From contig NC_089581.1 of assembly GCF_019320115.1 (NCBI RefSeq), forward strand, positions 15,057,925-15,121,924: DNA of 64,000 nucleotides, written 5' to 3'. The DNA is from Miscanthus floridulus (taxonomy: Eukaryota > Streptophyta > Magnoliopsida > Poales > Poaceae). Below the pieces are notes generated by a model. That model searched no databases and had not been told where the DNA came from. It saw nothing but the letters and a program-made list of their open reading frames with translations. A program made the position numbers and the translations under genes. The stretch's first letter is position 1; each line of letters begins with the position of its first letter. Positions 48,236 through 59,213 of the stretch are shown piece after piece.

Positions 48236-49104
48236 TCAGGGCAATGGCTGAGTGAGAGGAACCAAGGGCTCGACTTCTGACACTTTCGAGGGTGGAGGTG
48301 CTAGCGGTGTTGCAACACCGGTTCTCCTTCTTTCAGGCAGGTAGATAGGGATCCCTTCCAAGATTATGACATCCTGCCTTTCAGTAGCTAGTGTCATCCG
48401 CTTGGCCCTGGTGACAAGATAGGCCTCATGTAGCTGATGGACATGTCGATCTTCAGCCTCCTTCAGAGCTTCTGACATGGTAGTCTCCCGACTCTCAATA
48501 GCTGTAGCACTAGCATGTGATTCGACGAGCTACACCTGAAGCATCCGGGTGAAGATCTCGACTTCCTCTGCTCGAAGGAGGCAGATCCTTAGTTCCAAGG
48601 CTTGCCAGTCATACTGCACATCTAGAGCAAGTAGGTACATGGTTAAGTGCACCATGGTAGGACTATCTTCTTATCACTCCTGCCCTTGCAAGGCCTCCAT
48701 GCAAGCCCTCCATGCCCACCGATTCCTGTCCAAAGGGGAAAGAACCTCATGGGGGTTCGAGCAATGGGCTCTTCATAGATCTGGCAAAGCTACCACAAGG
48801 CTTTGCGGGCCACAACCTGGTAGGTGTCGATGAAGCTAAACCTGGTTGCGGTCACACTCCAGGCTTTAGTGAGGTTGAGGAACTCTTCACTCTTCTTGAT
48901 GTAGACGGTAACCTCACACCGCTCGATGCCACGCTCCTCATACTCATGGCCCTCATGCTTAGGACGATCTTTGACTCCTAGCTTTTGCAGGGTGGCATGC
49001 AGGATTCTAGAAAACCCCCCAACATTCAGGCAGTAACTACTAACCCAGGCTCCTGCCATTTCTAGCGGTGGTGGTGAGGAAGGCTTAGTGAAAAGCTTAC
49101 TCAA
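48236..49104 (-). pseudogene. Degenerate gag-like frame of the nested element
   Basis: Minus strand from 49104: MSKLFTKPSSPPPLEMAGAW, then RCEVTVYIKKSEEFLNLTKA and SATRFSF-like WSVTATRFSFIDTYQ. After stops and a frame change come a helical charged stretch (EALKEAEDRHVHQLHEAYLV) and IYLPERRRTG. This resembles the gag-like proteins annotated in grass non-autonomous gypsy elements, from memory; it is not a confident match. Confidence 0.45.
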
Positions 49105-49230
49105 AGGAAAAGCTAGACTAGCTAAAGTGCGTCGAGTGGTGGTACCAATGGCTAAGCAAGGCTCTACTTATAAAGGTGGAGCATTTAGAGGTCCTGACGT
49201 GGTTCACCAGGGTTCCTGCACGGGATCACT

Positions 49231-50113
49231 TGAAAGGGTCGAGATGGCGACTAGAGGGGGGTGAATAGTCCTTTTTAAAACTTAATCACGTTGGCTAACC
49301 GAAATAAGTGCGGAATTAAAACTATCGGTCTAGCCAAGACTACACCCCTCTATCTATGTTCACTAGCACCTTGCAAAGATACTAATCAAGCAACAAAGGT
49401 GCCGGGCTAGCTAGAGCTCTCCTAACCAATTCTAGAAGCAAGGTCACACAAACCTATGCCACTAGTACTTTAAGCAACAAGGGAGCTCCTACACATGCTA
49501 GTAAGCAAAAGCACAAAGCCAACTAAGCTCACTAGCAATGCTCAATAACAAGGCAACCAATGCCAAATTAGAGAGAGCAATTCTTAGCTACACAAACTAA
49601 GTAATGTGACTAATAAGGTTACACAAATCAAATTAGCCACGCAAAGGGAGCTACTTCTATGCTACACAAGCAAGAAGGTAACTAGCAAGCTACATAAGCT
49701 AACTAATTACAAAAGCAACAACACAAGCTCAATATATATGAAAGTAATCGCAAGCTTGTGTAACGGGGATGCAAACCAACGGGAAGAACAAGGTTGGCAC
49801 GATGATTTTTCTCCCGAGGTTCACGTGTTTGCCAACATGCTAGTACCCATTGTGTCGACCGCTCACTTGGTGGTTCGGCAGCTAATTGGCATCACCCACC
49901 AAGCCCGCACATCGTGCGCCGCAAGAACCTACCCTGGAAGTGAGGATAGCTCAATGACACGCTTTACTAAAGTTGCTCTTCGCGGCTCCTGCGGGGCGAG
50001 CACAATGCCCCTCACAAGCTCTTCTCCGGAGCGCTGCACAAGCTTCTTGCGGGCTTCCACGGAGACCACCACCAAGCCGTCTAGGAGGTGGCAACCTCCA
50101 AGAGTAACAAGCA
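49231..50113 (-). repeat. 3' LTR of the TR-GAG element, truncated
   Basis: It aligns with 52732-53617 almost base for base, then the two diverge abruptly after AACAAGCAC (CATAGC here, TACCGG in the 5' copy). About 1.57 kb of LTR start is missing, so the polymerase start and U3 region of this copy are gone. Confidence 0.8.
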
Positions 50114-50641
50114 CCATAGCTAGCTCAGATTTTGCAATATAGGACAGATTTCAACAATTGAGCTATTCTTCATCAAATATGAATCAAACTTGATACTAAC
50201 TTGTTTGAATACTTTCATAAGACATATATCCATTCAAACCACTTACTAAAAGTCATCTTATGAACTTATCCAACACAAATCAATCCAAACTTGACTACTA
50301 ATCAATTATCCATTCAAACATCTCATAGCAAGCAACATTTTATATTTATCCAATTCAATCAACTCATATGCACCCAAATGAAATGATCAACAAGAGATAT
50401 ACCTTGGTTAGCTCATGATCATCCAACTAGCAAGCTTCAACTCAATTATTTGCAAGTCATCAAATATTCCAATGAATCACCAACAACTTGAAATTTACAC
50501 TTGTATGTTGTAGCACATTTGGACTTCATTCAATTTGTCATGGCATTGGGATAATGATCATCACTTAGCAATACTTGGCTCAACTACATGATCAACAAGA
50601 TGAATATCATTTGAACCAAGCCTCCAATGCCGATGGTACCT
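50114..50641 (-). other. AT-rich non-coding segment between gag and the 3' LTR
   Basis: No reading frame or pol motif was found. Repeated short CAACAAG/TTGAATC-type words give it a low-complexity look. It spans the deletion that removed the start of the 3' LTR. Confidence 0.5.
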
Positions 50642-52661
50642 ACAATCAATCATCCACTTTTTGATGGTACCCAAACAAGTTTGGGTCCTCTCAAGTTAGG
50701 AGCAACATACTTAGGCAACGCCTTAGTATGAGTAGCGGGATGTTTTGCAATTGCAACCAATGAGGTACCATTGCCATCCTTCCTAAGCATAGAATCATCA
50801 TCAATTGAATAGGCTTAGGAGTGTTACCTAGGGGACATGAATGTGCCATGTGTCCCTTTTCCCGACATGAGTAGCACTTTCTCTTTGATTGAGCCTTCTC
50901 TTCCTTGCTCATGTGGTGCTTCTCATTGCCTTGCCTCTCATGGATTGCTTGAGCCTTCTTCTCAAGCTTGGTAGGACACTTAGAGGCAAAGTGTCCCGTA
51001 CTTCCACACTTGAAGCACTTGATGTGAGCATAATCTTTCTTATCATCTTCATTCTTGCTCATCATCTTGGCATCTTGAGTTTGCATTGGATGCCTTGCCT
51101 TTCCACCCCTTCTTGTTTTCTTCTTCTTTATCATCAAGTCACCACCATCTTCATGGTTGATCTTGATTTGAACTTGGGGTGTCTTCTCTTGCTCAACTTG
51201 TGGCTTTGGTTGAGGCTCTTTTAGTTGCTTCACCAATTGCTTGGTTGGGCACATTGAGGTAAGGTGACCCCAAGTGCGGCACTTGAAGCACTTCACATGC
51301 CTTAGCCTCTCTTCTTCTTTCTTCAACTTGAGCTTTTCTTCATTGGGGCAACCATTTGCAAGATGTCCCGCTTTATGACACCGGTAGCACATGGTATGAG
51401 AAAGCTTTCTTTGTTGTAGCTTCTTCATCTTTCTTTCTCTCTTTCTTTCGCCCTTTGTCCTCTTCTTCTTGAAGCCAAGGCCACACTTGTCACCATAGTT
51501 TATTTGAGTCTTCAACATGTGCTCAAAGGTGACTTTTGAGTTGTAGCACCTCTCTAACTTGTTGCTCAATTTCTTCACTTCACTTTTGAGCTCAACGTTC
51601 TCCTTCAAAATGTTAGTCTCACAAGACATGGAAGTAGAACAAGCATCTATATGTGAAGAGCATGGCATATCTAATAAATCATCATAAGAGGTGGATACAT
51701 GCTTCTTGCCTACATCACAAGGGTTAGCAACAATTTGTGATTTATCATTTGATCCATGTGATGAGCTCTCATTATTTTTAAGTTTCTTTGTAAATACTTT
51801 AATGAGAGAAGCATGTTGTTCTAATAATTCATCATGAGATGCAAGTAGTGTCTCATGATTCAAATTAAGCTCATCAAGTGAAGATTTATATGCATCAAGT
51901 AATTTCTTATGTTCTTCACAAGAGTTCTTTAGAAATGAGTTTTCATTTTCTAATTTCAATGTTTTAGCTTTCTCATTTTCTAAAGACATGGTCATGCTAG
52001 CAAGTCTACTAACAAGCTCATCATATGAATCAGCATGATCAACCACATCATCATTTGATACCTTGGTGTCACATTGTGACATGAGACAATGTGGTGTAGT
52101 AGATGGGCTTGTAGTAGCATCATCATGGCTTGAGCATGAACCATCATCACCATCAAGTGTGCATGGGGTAGCATCATCACTTGCAACACTTGTGGCACCA
52201 TCATCAACCTTGTCAAGTGAACTTGTAGTAGATTGATCATCATCATCATCACTTGACCATGAGGTGGAGCAATCTTCCACAATCACCAAATTGTGGTTAT
52301 GCTCAACACACTCATGCACCTCCTTCTTGGGTTCATCCTCCTTCTTGAATTTACCATCATCCCATGTGGAGGAATCATCAAAGGTTTCCTTGATGGACTC
52401 CCATATCTCACGAGTGGTTCCCTTGATGTTTACTTGTTTCATCAAATCAAAGCTTAAAGCATCCATTAGAAAACAACAAGCATGTGCATCAAATTCATAG
52501 AGAACTCTAAGCTTTGGTGAGATTTCTATGATCCAAAACATGGGTGAGACCACTTGTGACAACCCACCAAAATTTAGGTCCCTTTGCACAAAAATGATCA
52601 AGCATATGATTTTTCCAAAGTGCAAAGTTTGTGCCATAAAAAATGTGTGCCTCACAAACAT
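50642..52661 (-). CDS. Gag polyprotein of the TR-GAG element with four zinc knuckles
   Basis: The 656-codon open frame (52661-50691) starts with a UBN2-like gag region (FDAHACCFLMDALSFDLMKQ, IKGTTREIWESIKETFDD). A Ser/Asp-rich acidic linker and a coiled-coil region (ASMTMSLENEKAKTLKLENE) follow. Four CCHC knuckles come next: CYRCHKAGHLANGC, CFKCRTWGHLTSMC, CFKCGSTGHFASKC and CYSCREKGHMAHSC, separated by Lys-rich spacers. Near 50810 a one-base shift occurs: the frame offset by one continues to about 50642 through LRGPKLVWVPSKSG, the usual end of these gags. The protein would form virus-like particles and bind RNA in the cytoplasm. It may be non-functional because of the shift. Confidence 0.8.
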
Positions 52662-52731
52662 CTAGCCCATTAGACGCCATCCTCTCGGGTCGGTGAAGAC
52701 CACAAATGAGAGACCGGGCTCCGATACCAAT

Positions 52732-55191
52732 TGAAAGGGTCGAGATGGTAACTAGAGAGGGGGTGAATAGTCCTTTTTAAAACTTAATCACGTTGGCTAA
52801 CCGAAACAAGTGTGGAATTAAAACTATCGGTCTAGCCAAGACTACACCCCTCTATCTATGTTCACTAGCACCTTGCAAAGATACTAATCAAGCAACAAAG
52901 GTGCCGGGCTAGCTAGAGCTCTCCTAACTAATTCTAGAAGTATGGTCACACAAACCTATGCCACTAGTACTTTAAGCAACAAGGGAGCTCATACACATGC
53001 TAGTAAGCAAAAGCACAAAGCCAACTAAGCTCACTAGCAATGCTCAATAACAAGGCAACCAATGCCAAATTAGAGAGAGTAATTACTTAGCTACATAAAC
53101 TAAGCAATGTGAGTAATAAGGTTACACAAATCAAATTAGCCATGTAAAGGGAGCTACTTCTATGCTACACAAGCAAGAAGGTAACTAGCAAGCTACACAA
53201 GCTAACTAATTACAAAAGCAACAACACAAGCTCAATATATATGAAAGTAATCGCAAGCTTGTGTAACGGGGATGCAAACCAACGGGAAGAACAAGGATGG
53301 CACGATGATTTTTCTCCCGAGGTTCACGTGTTTGCCAACACGCTAGTCCCCGTTGTGTCGACCGCTCACTTGGTGGTTCGGTGGCTAATTGGCATCACCC
53401 ACCAAGCCCGCACATTGGGCGCCGCAAGAACCTACCCCAGAAGTGAGGGTAGCTTAATGACACGCTTTACTAAAGTTACTCTTCACGGCTCCCGCGGGGC
53501 GAGCACAATGCCCCTCACAAGCTCTTCTCTAGAGCGCCGCACAAGCTTCTTGTGGGCTTCCACGGAGACCACCACCAAGCCATCTAGGAGGTGGCAACCT
53601 CCAAGAGTAACAAGCACTACCGGCTTGCAACTCGATCATCTAGTGCCACTCGATGCAACCTCACGATGCAATCGCACTAGAATCGCTCACTCACACAATC
53701 GGATGATCACTATCAAGTATGTGTGAGATGGAGGGCTCCTAAGCACTCTCAAGCATGGACCCAAAGTCCCCCAAGGTGCTCAGCCCTAGCCATGGCCGAA
53801 GGCCACTTATATTTATAGCCCCAAGGGCTAAACTAGCCGTTACCCCTTCACTGGGCAAAAGTCGGGCTGACCGGACGCTCTGGTTGTGTTGACTAGACGC
53901 TGGACCTCAGCGTCCAGTCGCCCGATGACAACCATGTGTCACCTGCGTTCAATGGCATTCTTCCAATCTCAATGTTCATCTTCTAACCGGACGCAGCAGC
54001 TTCAACTGACCGGACACTGGACCCTCAACGTCTGGTCATTTACAGTAAGGTACCGACCCCGACCGGACGCATCCGGTCGGACATGATCGGACGTAGCCCA
54101 GCGTCCAGTCATACTCCAGCTCCTGCATCACCATGCATCAGCCTGACCGGACACGCCCTGCCAGCGTCCGGTCACTTCCAATGCCAGCGTCCGGTCAAAG
54201 ACCGACGCTGCATGCTCTCGGCCACCACTGACCAGACGCGGGACCCCAGTGTCCAGTCACCACGTGGCCAGCGTCTGGTCACTATGTGACCAGCGTCCGA
54301 TGCACTCTGTGAGACCCTGTCTTTTCTATGTAGGGCACCGGTGGCACTGTCGGATTGTACGCACTCTATGGGCGGACACTTCGTCGGTGGAGTTTCTTCA
54401 CCAAGTTGATCCACATCAACTCCAACTCCATCTCCTTTGTAAATGTGCCAACACCACCAAGTATACACCACCATGTGTATGTGTGTTAGCTTTTCACAAT
54501 CATTTCCCAAAGGATGTTAGCCACTCAACTTGCCACGCCACTCGATCCTAGCGACGATGCAAAGTTAGATCACTCGAGTGGCACTAGATGACCGATATGC
54601 AAACAAGTTTGCCCCTCTTGATTGTACGACCATCTATCCTAAACCCGGTCATAAACTTCTCTACACACCTATGACCGATGAAATGAAATGCCCTAGGTTA
54701 TACCTTTGCCTTGCGTATTCCATTCCATCTCCTCCAATATTGATGCAACACATGCACTAACATGATCAACAATGATATGATCCACTTCATATCATCACGT
54801 GATCATATTGGTTCATTAATCTTGACTTTACTTGCTCTTCACCGTTGCCATTGTCCATCGGCGCCAAGTCTTGCTCAAGCTTCACCATCACGCGGTCCAT
54901 CACTCCAAAGCCTTCGACTTGTCCTTCACGCTTGCAACCGGTCCATCAAGCCAAGCCTTGTCTTGATCTTCTCCACCTTGATCACATGACTCAATGTCAT
55001 GTCTCATGTGCATTTAAGCTCCTTCATCATCACATGTGTGAGCTTTGCAACATCTCTAAGCCATTTCACCTTCATGGCATATGTTGCTCACACACATGTA
55101 CCTGTAGACTAATCACCTGTGTATCTCACATAAACACAATTAGTCCACCTAAGTTGTCACTCAATTACCAAAACCAAACAAGGACCTTTCA
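52732..55191 (-). repeat. 5' LTR of the TR-GAG element, 2460 bp
   Basis: The minus strand begins TGAAAGGTCCTTGTTTGG and ends CCCTTTCA. It shares about 880 bp (52732-53617) with the other LTR copy. Its central part (53860-54310) is crowded with GACCGGACGC/GCGTCCGGTC motifs in both orientations. Plus-strand frames here (for example 53241-53726) recur in the other copy and are not genes. Confidence 0.85.
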
Positions 55192-55332
55192 TCACTATGA
55201 CTGAATCAACCAAATTCCGTGTGTTCGAGGCGAGCGACGTGCGATGCCATTACTGCCTAGTACGACTATAGGGTAGGGGTCCAACAAAAGCATAGAAAAG
55301 GGGTACGGGTTCGTAACACCAGGGGTGTTACA

Positions 55333-55482
55333 GTCATATAATTGGGAAGGTCCTTATCAGATTAAACGTTGTGCACCTGGTAATGCTTATATTTTGGAAA
55401 CACTAGAAGTGAAAGAAGAATTTGATAGAGCAATCAATGGAAAATTCCTAAAGAAGTATTATCCTAGCATTTGGATTAATAC
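55333..55482 (+). pseudogene. C-terminus of the Tat integrase, beyond the nested insertion
   Basis: After the duplicated GTCAT the frame reads NWEGPYQIKRCAPGNAY and INGKFLKKYYPS, the normal end of Tat integrases, then a stop at 55480-55482. It joins directly to the truncated frame at 42157-42162, which proves that 42163-55332 is an insertion. Confidence 0.9.
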
Positions 55483-55707
55483 TTGATAACCGATTTGCTT
55501 AGTCATCGGCTCTAATAGCCGGTACCAGGAGGGTATCGCCTTTAGTTCAAAAATCAGCCCTAAGTGGAAAAGCCGATACGATATGTATCGCCTATAGAGC
55601 AAAAAACACACACAAAGACAATCAAATTTATATTTCAGCAGATTCAGAAATGCATTCATAAAGAGAACTAGAAATTTTATTCACTGATAGTTTGTTCCTA
55701 GTACAAA

Positions 55708-56562
55708 CTAATCAAAGACTTTATTGATCACATCCTGGGTGGATGTAATGTCCACGATGGCTACAACCGCATCGTTGAAGTCCTTGATCAACTCAGCTTG
55801 TCGGGGTCGTCGGCCATCGGGAAGCATGGTTCCATGGTGCGGAGCTCATGCCTGGTCTAGACCTATGCCGCGGCTAGGGCCAGTGCTGCACCACGGCAGA
55901 CACCGTGGAGGGTGATCTCCTAGACATGCGCTGGGACTTCAAGCAGGCGGTTGATGAGTAAGGGGCCGCGGGCATTGATGGCCACCGTAGCCACATTCAC
56001 CGCCTATTGGAGGTTCTTCAACTATACCATTAGGGCTAGCAATCACACAAACAAAGAAACTATCAAGACAAAGGTAAAGAAAATAAGAACAGAGGTTTTC
56101 TTAGAATCCATCTTACCCACCATCATGGTGTCGAACTCAGCTAACCACGCTTGGGCGGCATTGGTTTCTTCCTCGGCGGCGAGGAAGGTGGCTTGAGAGG
56201 CCTCGAGGTGGATCTCAAGCTGACCGTTCTCCTGAGTTGCCTCAGAGTAACGGTCCTTGGCCGCCTTCCATTCTTGGAGGAAGCACCGGGCGTCATCGCC
56301 GGTGTAGGAGTCGGAGGAGTCCGACGACAAATCTGGGGCAGAGGCAGCAACCAAGTCAACATTAGAGGGCTCGCCGGCCCTAGCATTAGAGGGCTCCGCC
56401 TATTGTTCAAGACAAACCTGTAGACATGTTAGAAGGTGATCTATTGATAGGAGAAGGAGTCGATTGGTCCTACCTCATACGGCAGAGCCGTTGGCTCCCC
56501 GACATCTCCTCCTCTGGGAGATCTTCCGCTGCATGCTTACCGCGGTTATCTTCATCGACCAT
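55708..56562 (-). pseudogene. Antisense gene A of the Tat element (coiled-coil protein)
   Basis: On the minus strand an ATG at 56562 follows a TATA box (56700-56691) and a leader of about 100 nt. Exon 1 (56562-56474) reads MVDEDNRGKHAAEDLPEEEM and ends at a GTAGG donor. A further exon reads EPSNVDLVAASAPDLSSDSS, CFLQEWKAAKDRYSEATQ and AEEETNAAQAWLAEF, a probable coiled coil. The last exon ends DFNDAVVAIVDITSTQDVIN and stop TAG at 55708-55710. At least one internal TAG lies at a Gln position. This is an antisense additional gene of the kind described in Tat elements; function unknown. Confidence 0.55.
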
Positions 56563-56690
56563 GGGTGCTGATTTAGATTTTGAGGGGAGGAGAAGAGGAA
56601 ACTGCTATAGGGTCTGTGAAGATTGAAGGACGCAAGAGAATGAGAGCAGTTCCAAATATAGATGTGCTCAAGGCTGAAGCCCTTAGCTGG

Positions 56691-56700
56691 TATTTATAGC
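56691..56700 (-). promoter_or_regulatory. TATA box of antisense gene A
   Basis: The minus strand reads GCTATAAATA, 129-138 bp before the ATG at 56562. This is the right distance for a short leader, and suggests the captured gene kept its own promoter. Confidence 0.5.
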
Positions 56701-56998
56701 CAATATGGCGAGGCGGTAGATATCTTGGGACGTGTGAAAGTAACCCCAATTGATGGAAGGGGAAGCACTGCTTCACTAATACTAAGGGGAATGAGGCGTT
56801 GATGACTGAGAAGGAATTCGAAGGGTTTTGTGATAAAAGTTGTTTTTAGATTCAGTTAAGTCATAGTAAAGTTAGAAATAAAAAATCGGCTAATTCAAAT
56901 CGACTCTTCTAGCCGAACCAAAAAGTAACAGTTATCATCAAGTTTATGTACTACAGATACTAGAATGTAAATTACAAGTTAAGAGCATCATGAATTGT

Positions 56999-59213
56999 TC
57001 ATAGTGCTTTCAGCCGAATAGTATCAACTTCTGCAATTTGTTGTTTATCTTCTTCGGCTGATCCATGAATGCTCTCATGACTGTTGCGAATAGCTTTGCC
57101 TTCCCTGACCTTGGTCAGTATTTCTTGCTTGTTCTGTTTGATAGCATTGGGGATCTGAGTCAAGTTGGATTCATGATGTTCGATGATGGCTTTCACACTT
57201 TCTAGCTCTTTTTCAAGCTCAACACGCCTAACTCTTAGTTGATTTAGTTCTGGTTTAATTTTGGAAGAAGAATTTTTTAAATTGTCGATCAGTTGTGCTA
57301 ATTTTTTGGCTTTCTGTTTGTTAGAATTCTTTTTGGCCATCAAAGCTTCATGGTCAATTAGATTTCTTTGAGCCTTTTTCACCTTAGGAGCTTGGTCGTC
57401 GATATTGGATATAGGTATCAAGGCCTCAACAAGATTTGGGGTCAAATTATCCTTGATGGCCAAGAAGATTTTTCTCATTGGGTCTACATCCTGGACCAAA
57501 TCGGCTATATTTCTCACGAGCATTGGCAGCATGTCTTTTAGTCGATTTTTGGTCTTCTCTGATAAAGTCTCTTGGGAAGAAATGACTGATGAGCTAATCT
57601 CACTTTTGTCTATGTATTCTTCAAAGTTAAAGGAGTAGCTCAGAGTTGGAGAATTAAGTGCCTATATGTGAACAAAAGGAATCTTATTAGAAATGGCAAA
57701 TGGGTTGACAATAAGATGAATGGTGAGGGGAACATAGTACCTTTTCTAGAAGAGACTCTAGCTGAGGAGAAGGAATAGCCGATGATGTGCCAACATCTTT
57801 TTCAACATTTGGTTGAATTGGCTCCAGACTTTTGAAGCTGGTGTCTGCAAGCATCAAGAAGTTTTTCGGTTTATGTTTGTTATAGAAGGACAAGAATGAG
57901 CACATGATTTTCTTACCATCGATTGTTTGTTGAGTTAGAGAATCAACAGTTTGGGTGTCATCATCAACATGATCATCTTCAACTATTGTATTAGTAGACC
58001 TTTGCTCTTGTGTAGATGTTTTCCCAAGTGGTATCTGATAAAGGAGACTGATCAGAGAAGAGTAAGGATTACATAAGATTAAAAGGCTTGAGGAGATACC
58101 TTGGTAGCATAAGAAAGTGAAGTAGAGAAGTTCTCATCTTATGCTGTTTTGGGTCTATTAGAAGCATCGATTATTTCAATTGTAGTCAGCTTGTTAGGGG
58201 GATTAGTCGATGAGAGGTTGGTGGACGCCGATTCACATGTCTGGGACAACAATTCAGCACACAAGGCCGATATAGATGCAATAGCCGATGGCTGCAAGGA
58301 AGGGATTGAATTAGAAGTTGGATATCGTCTTAAGAGAGAAGATAAGTCAAGTTACCTAAGTGATTGATGATTTTGTTCTATGAAGTCTCTTCCCAGTGGT
58401 GGTTTCTAAGTTACACCTTGGGTTTCCTTGCGTTTTGAAGACTGATATGTGAGTATTGTTGGGGCAGCTGGGGTTTTCATCAACTTTTTCAGAGTGGGTG
58501 CAGTTGATCCCATTCTTGAGGCAGGACATGGTGGATAATATTCTATGGGATGCCCTTTTTTGTCCACGCTTGATGGATCAAATTCAGTATCCTGCAAAAG
58601 AATTTGTTAGATGAATTGATAGGAGAACTTGTTAGATAATAATTCTGAAAGAAAAGTAGTAAATTACCTCACTATCAAAAACAAATTCCCCATCTAGGGC
58701 TAAACAATTAGGATGAATTGGACTATATAAGAGGTGACAGTGTCATTCTTGCCACCAGAAGTCAAACAAATTTGAGAAGAAGGTAACTCTTGTCCATTCA
58801 TGCAAGCAAAGAGAAGGAAGGTCTGATCCTAGTTCAAAAACTCTAGAGGCTTCCATCATATCACTGATACCTTCTCTAGGCTTCAGAGTGTTCCTAAAGA
58901 ATAGCCGAGGAGGTAGTTGACCAAGGCCGAATTGATAGGCCATAAAAGAAGGATTATATAATTCATAAGTTGGGAGGTTATCTAGGATAAAAGAACCAAT
59001 AGCCATTTTGCCACGGCCATGGCGAAATTTGGCTGGCAGTACATAGGGTTTGATAATACAACTAAAAATTACAGCAGCTGTTTCATCTGAGCAACCTGAA
59101 TCAAACCAAAATTTGACTGGTGGAACTAGTTCATTGTCTTCATCCTCATCATAAGGCAGCCAAGTCAAGATGTTTGCATCAAACATCTTGACTGATGCAG
59201 CTTCACCATAATT
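56999..59213 (-). pseudogene. Antisense gene B of the Tat element, plant mobile domain (PMD) protein
   Basis: Minus-strand exons: 59213 (cut by the next LTR) to 58668, 58591-58356, one near 58295-58100, one near 57905-57740, and a final one near 57660-56999. The first contains a PMD-type segment (PVKFWFDSGCSDETAAVIFS, LPAKFRHGRGKMAIGSFILD, YNPSFMAYQFGLGQLPPRLF, ASRVFELGSDLPSLCLHEW). The last is a long coiled coil (NQLRVRRVELEKELESVKAI). Donor GTAATT/acceptor TTGCAG and donor GTAACT are visible, so introns were kept. Internal stops (WWQE then TGA; V-T then TAG; A then TAA) fit Trp and Gln codons changed by C-to-T. PMD proteins in plants act in silencing and meristem maintenance, and PMD genes are known cargo of Tat elements. 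Whether any product is made is unknown. Confidence 0.65.

Larger units (their letters stand above)
49231..55191 (-). mobile_element. Copia-like non-autonomous TR-GAG retrotransposon
   Basis: The ends are TGAAAGGG and CCTTTCA with a perfect 5-bp duplication TCACT (49226-49230, 55192-55196). On the minus strand: 5' LTR 55191-52732, primer-binding site TGGTATCGGAGCC right after it (complementary to initiator Met tRNA, complement at 52717-52729), one gag frame (52661-50691), a non-coding stretch, and a shortened 3' LTR (50113-49231). No protease, integrase, RT or RNase H was found, so it fits the terminal-repeat-with-GAG class and would depend on other elements' enzymes. Confidence 0.85.
42163..55332 (-). 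mobile_element. Nested gypsy-type non-autonomous LTR element (minus), itself interrupted
   Basis: The block has TG...CA ends (TGTGGTAGAACC at the left, GGTGTTACA at the right) and near-identical 5-bp duplications GTCGT (42158-42162) and GTCAT (55333-55337). On the minus strand it starts TGTAACACCCCTGGTGTTAC, as many grass gypsy LTRs do. Its probable 3' LTR is 42163-46357, preceded on the minus strand by a polypurine-like AATGGGGGTTGG. Only degenerate gag-like coding sequence is visible and no pol. The 5' LTR could not be delimited: only about 135 bp lies right of the inner insertion. Confidence 0.7.
36201..59213 (+). mobile_element. Decayed Ty3/gypsy Tat/Retand-type element, interrupted and incomplete at the 3' end
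   Basis: It starts TGTTTACACC at 36201 and runs through gag, protease, reverse transcriptase, RNase H, a second (archaeal-like) RNase H and integrase up to 42157. After a 13.2 kb nested insertion it resumes at 55333 with the integrase C-terminus. Antisense genes then occupy 55708-59213. The double RNase H, gag-pro-RT-RH-aRH-INT order and additional antisense frames after pol are hallmarks of the Tat lineage. The 3' LTR is not seen: the element is cut at 59214 by another LTR sequence. Many in-frame stops show it is dead. Confidence 0.8.

Noticed and set aside
49606..50142. 178-codon plus-strand frame
   Set aside because: It lies in the LTR of the TR-GAG element and has a near copy at 53241-53726 in the other LTR, so it is repeat-derived.
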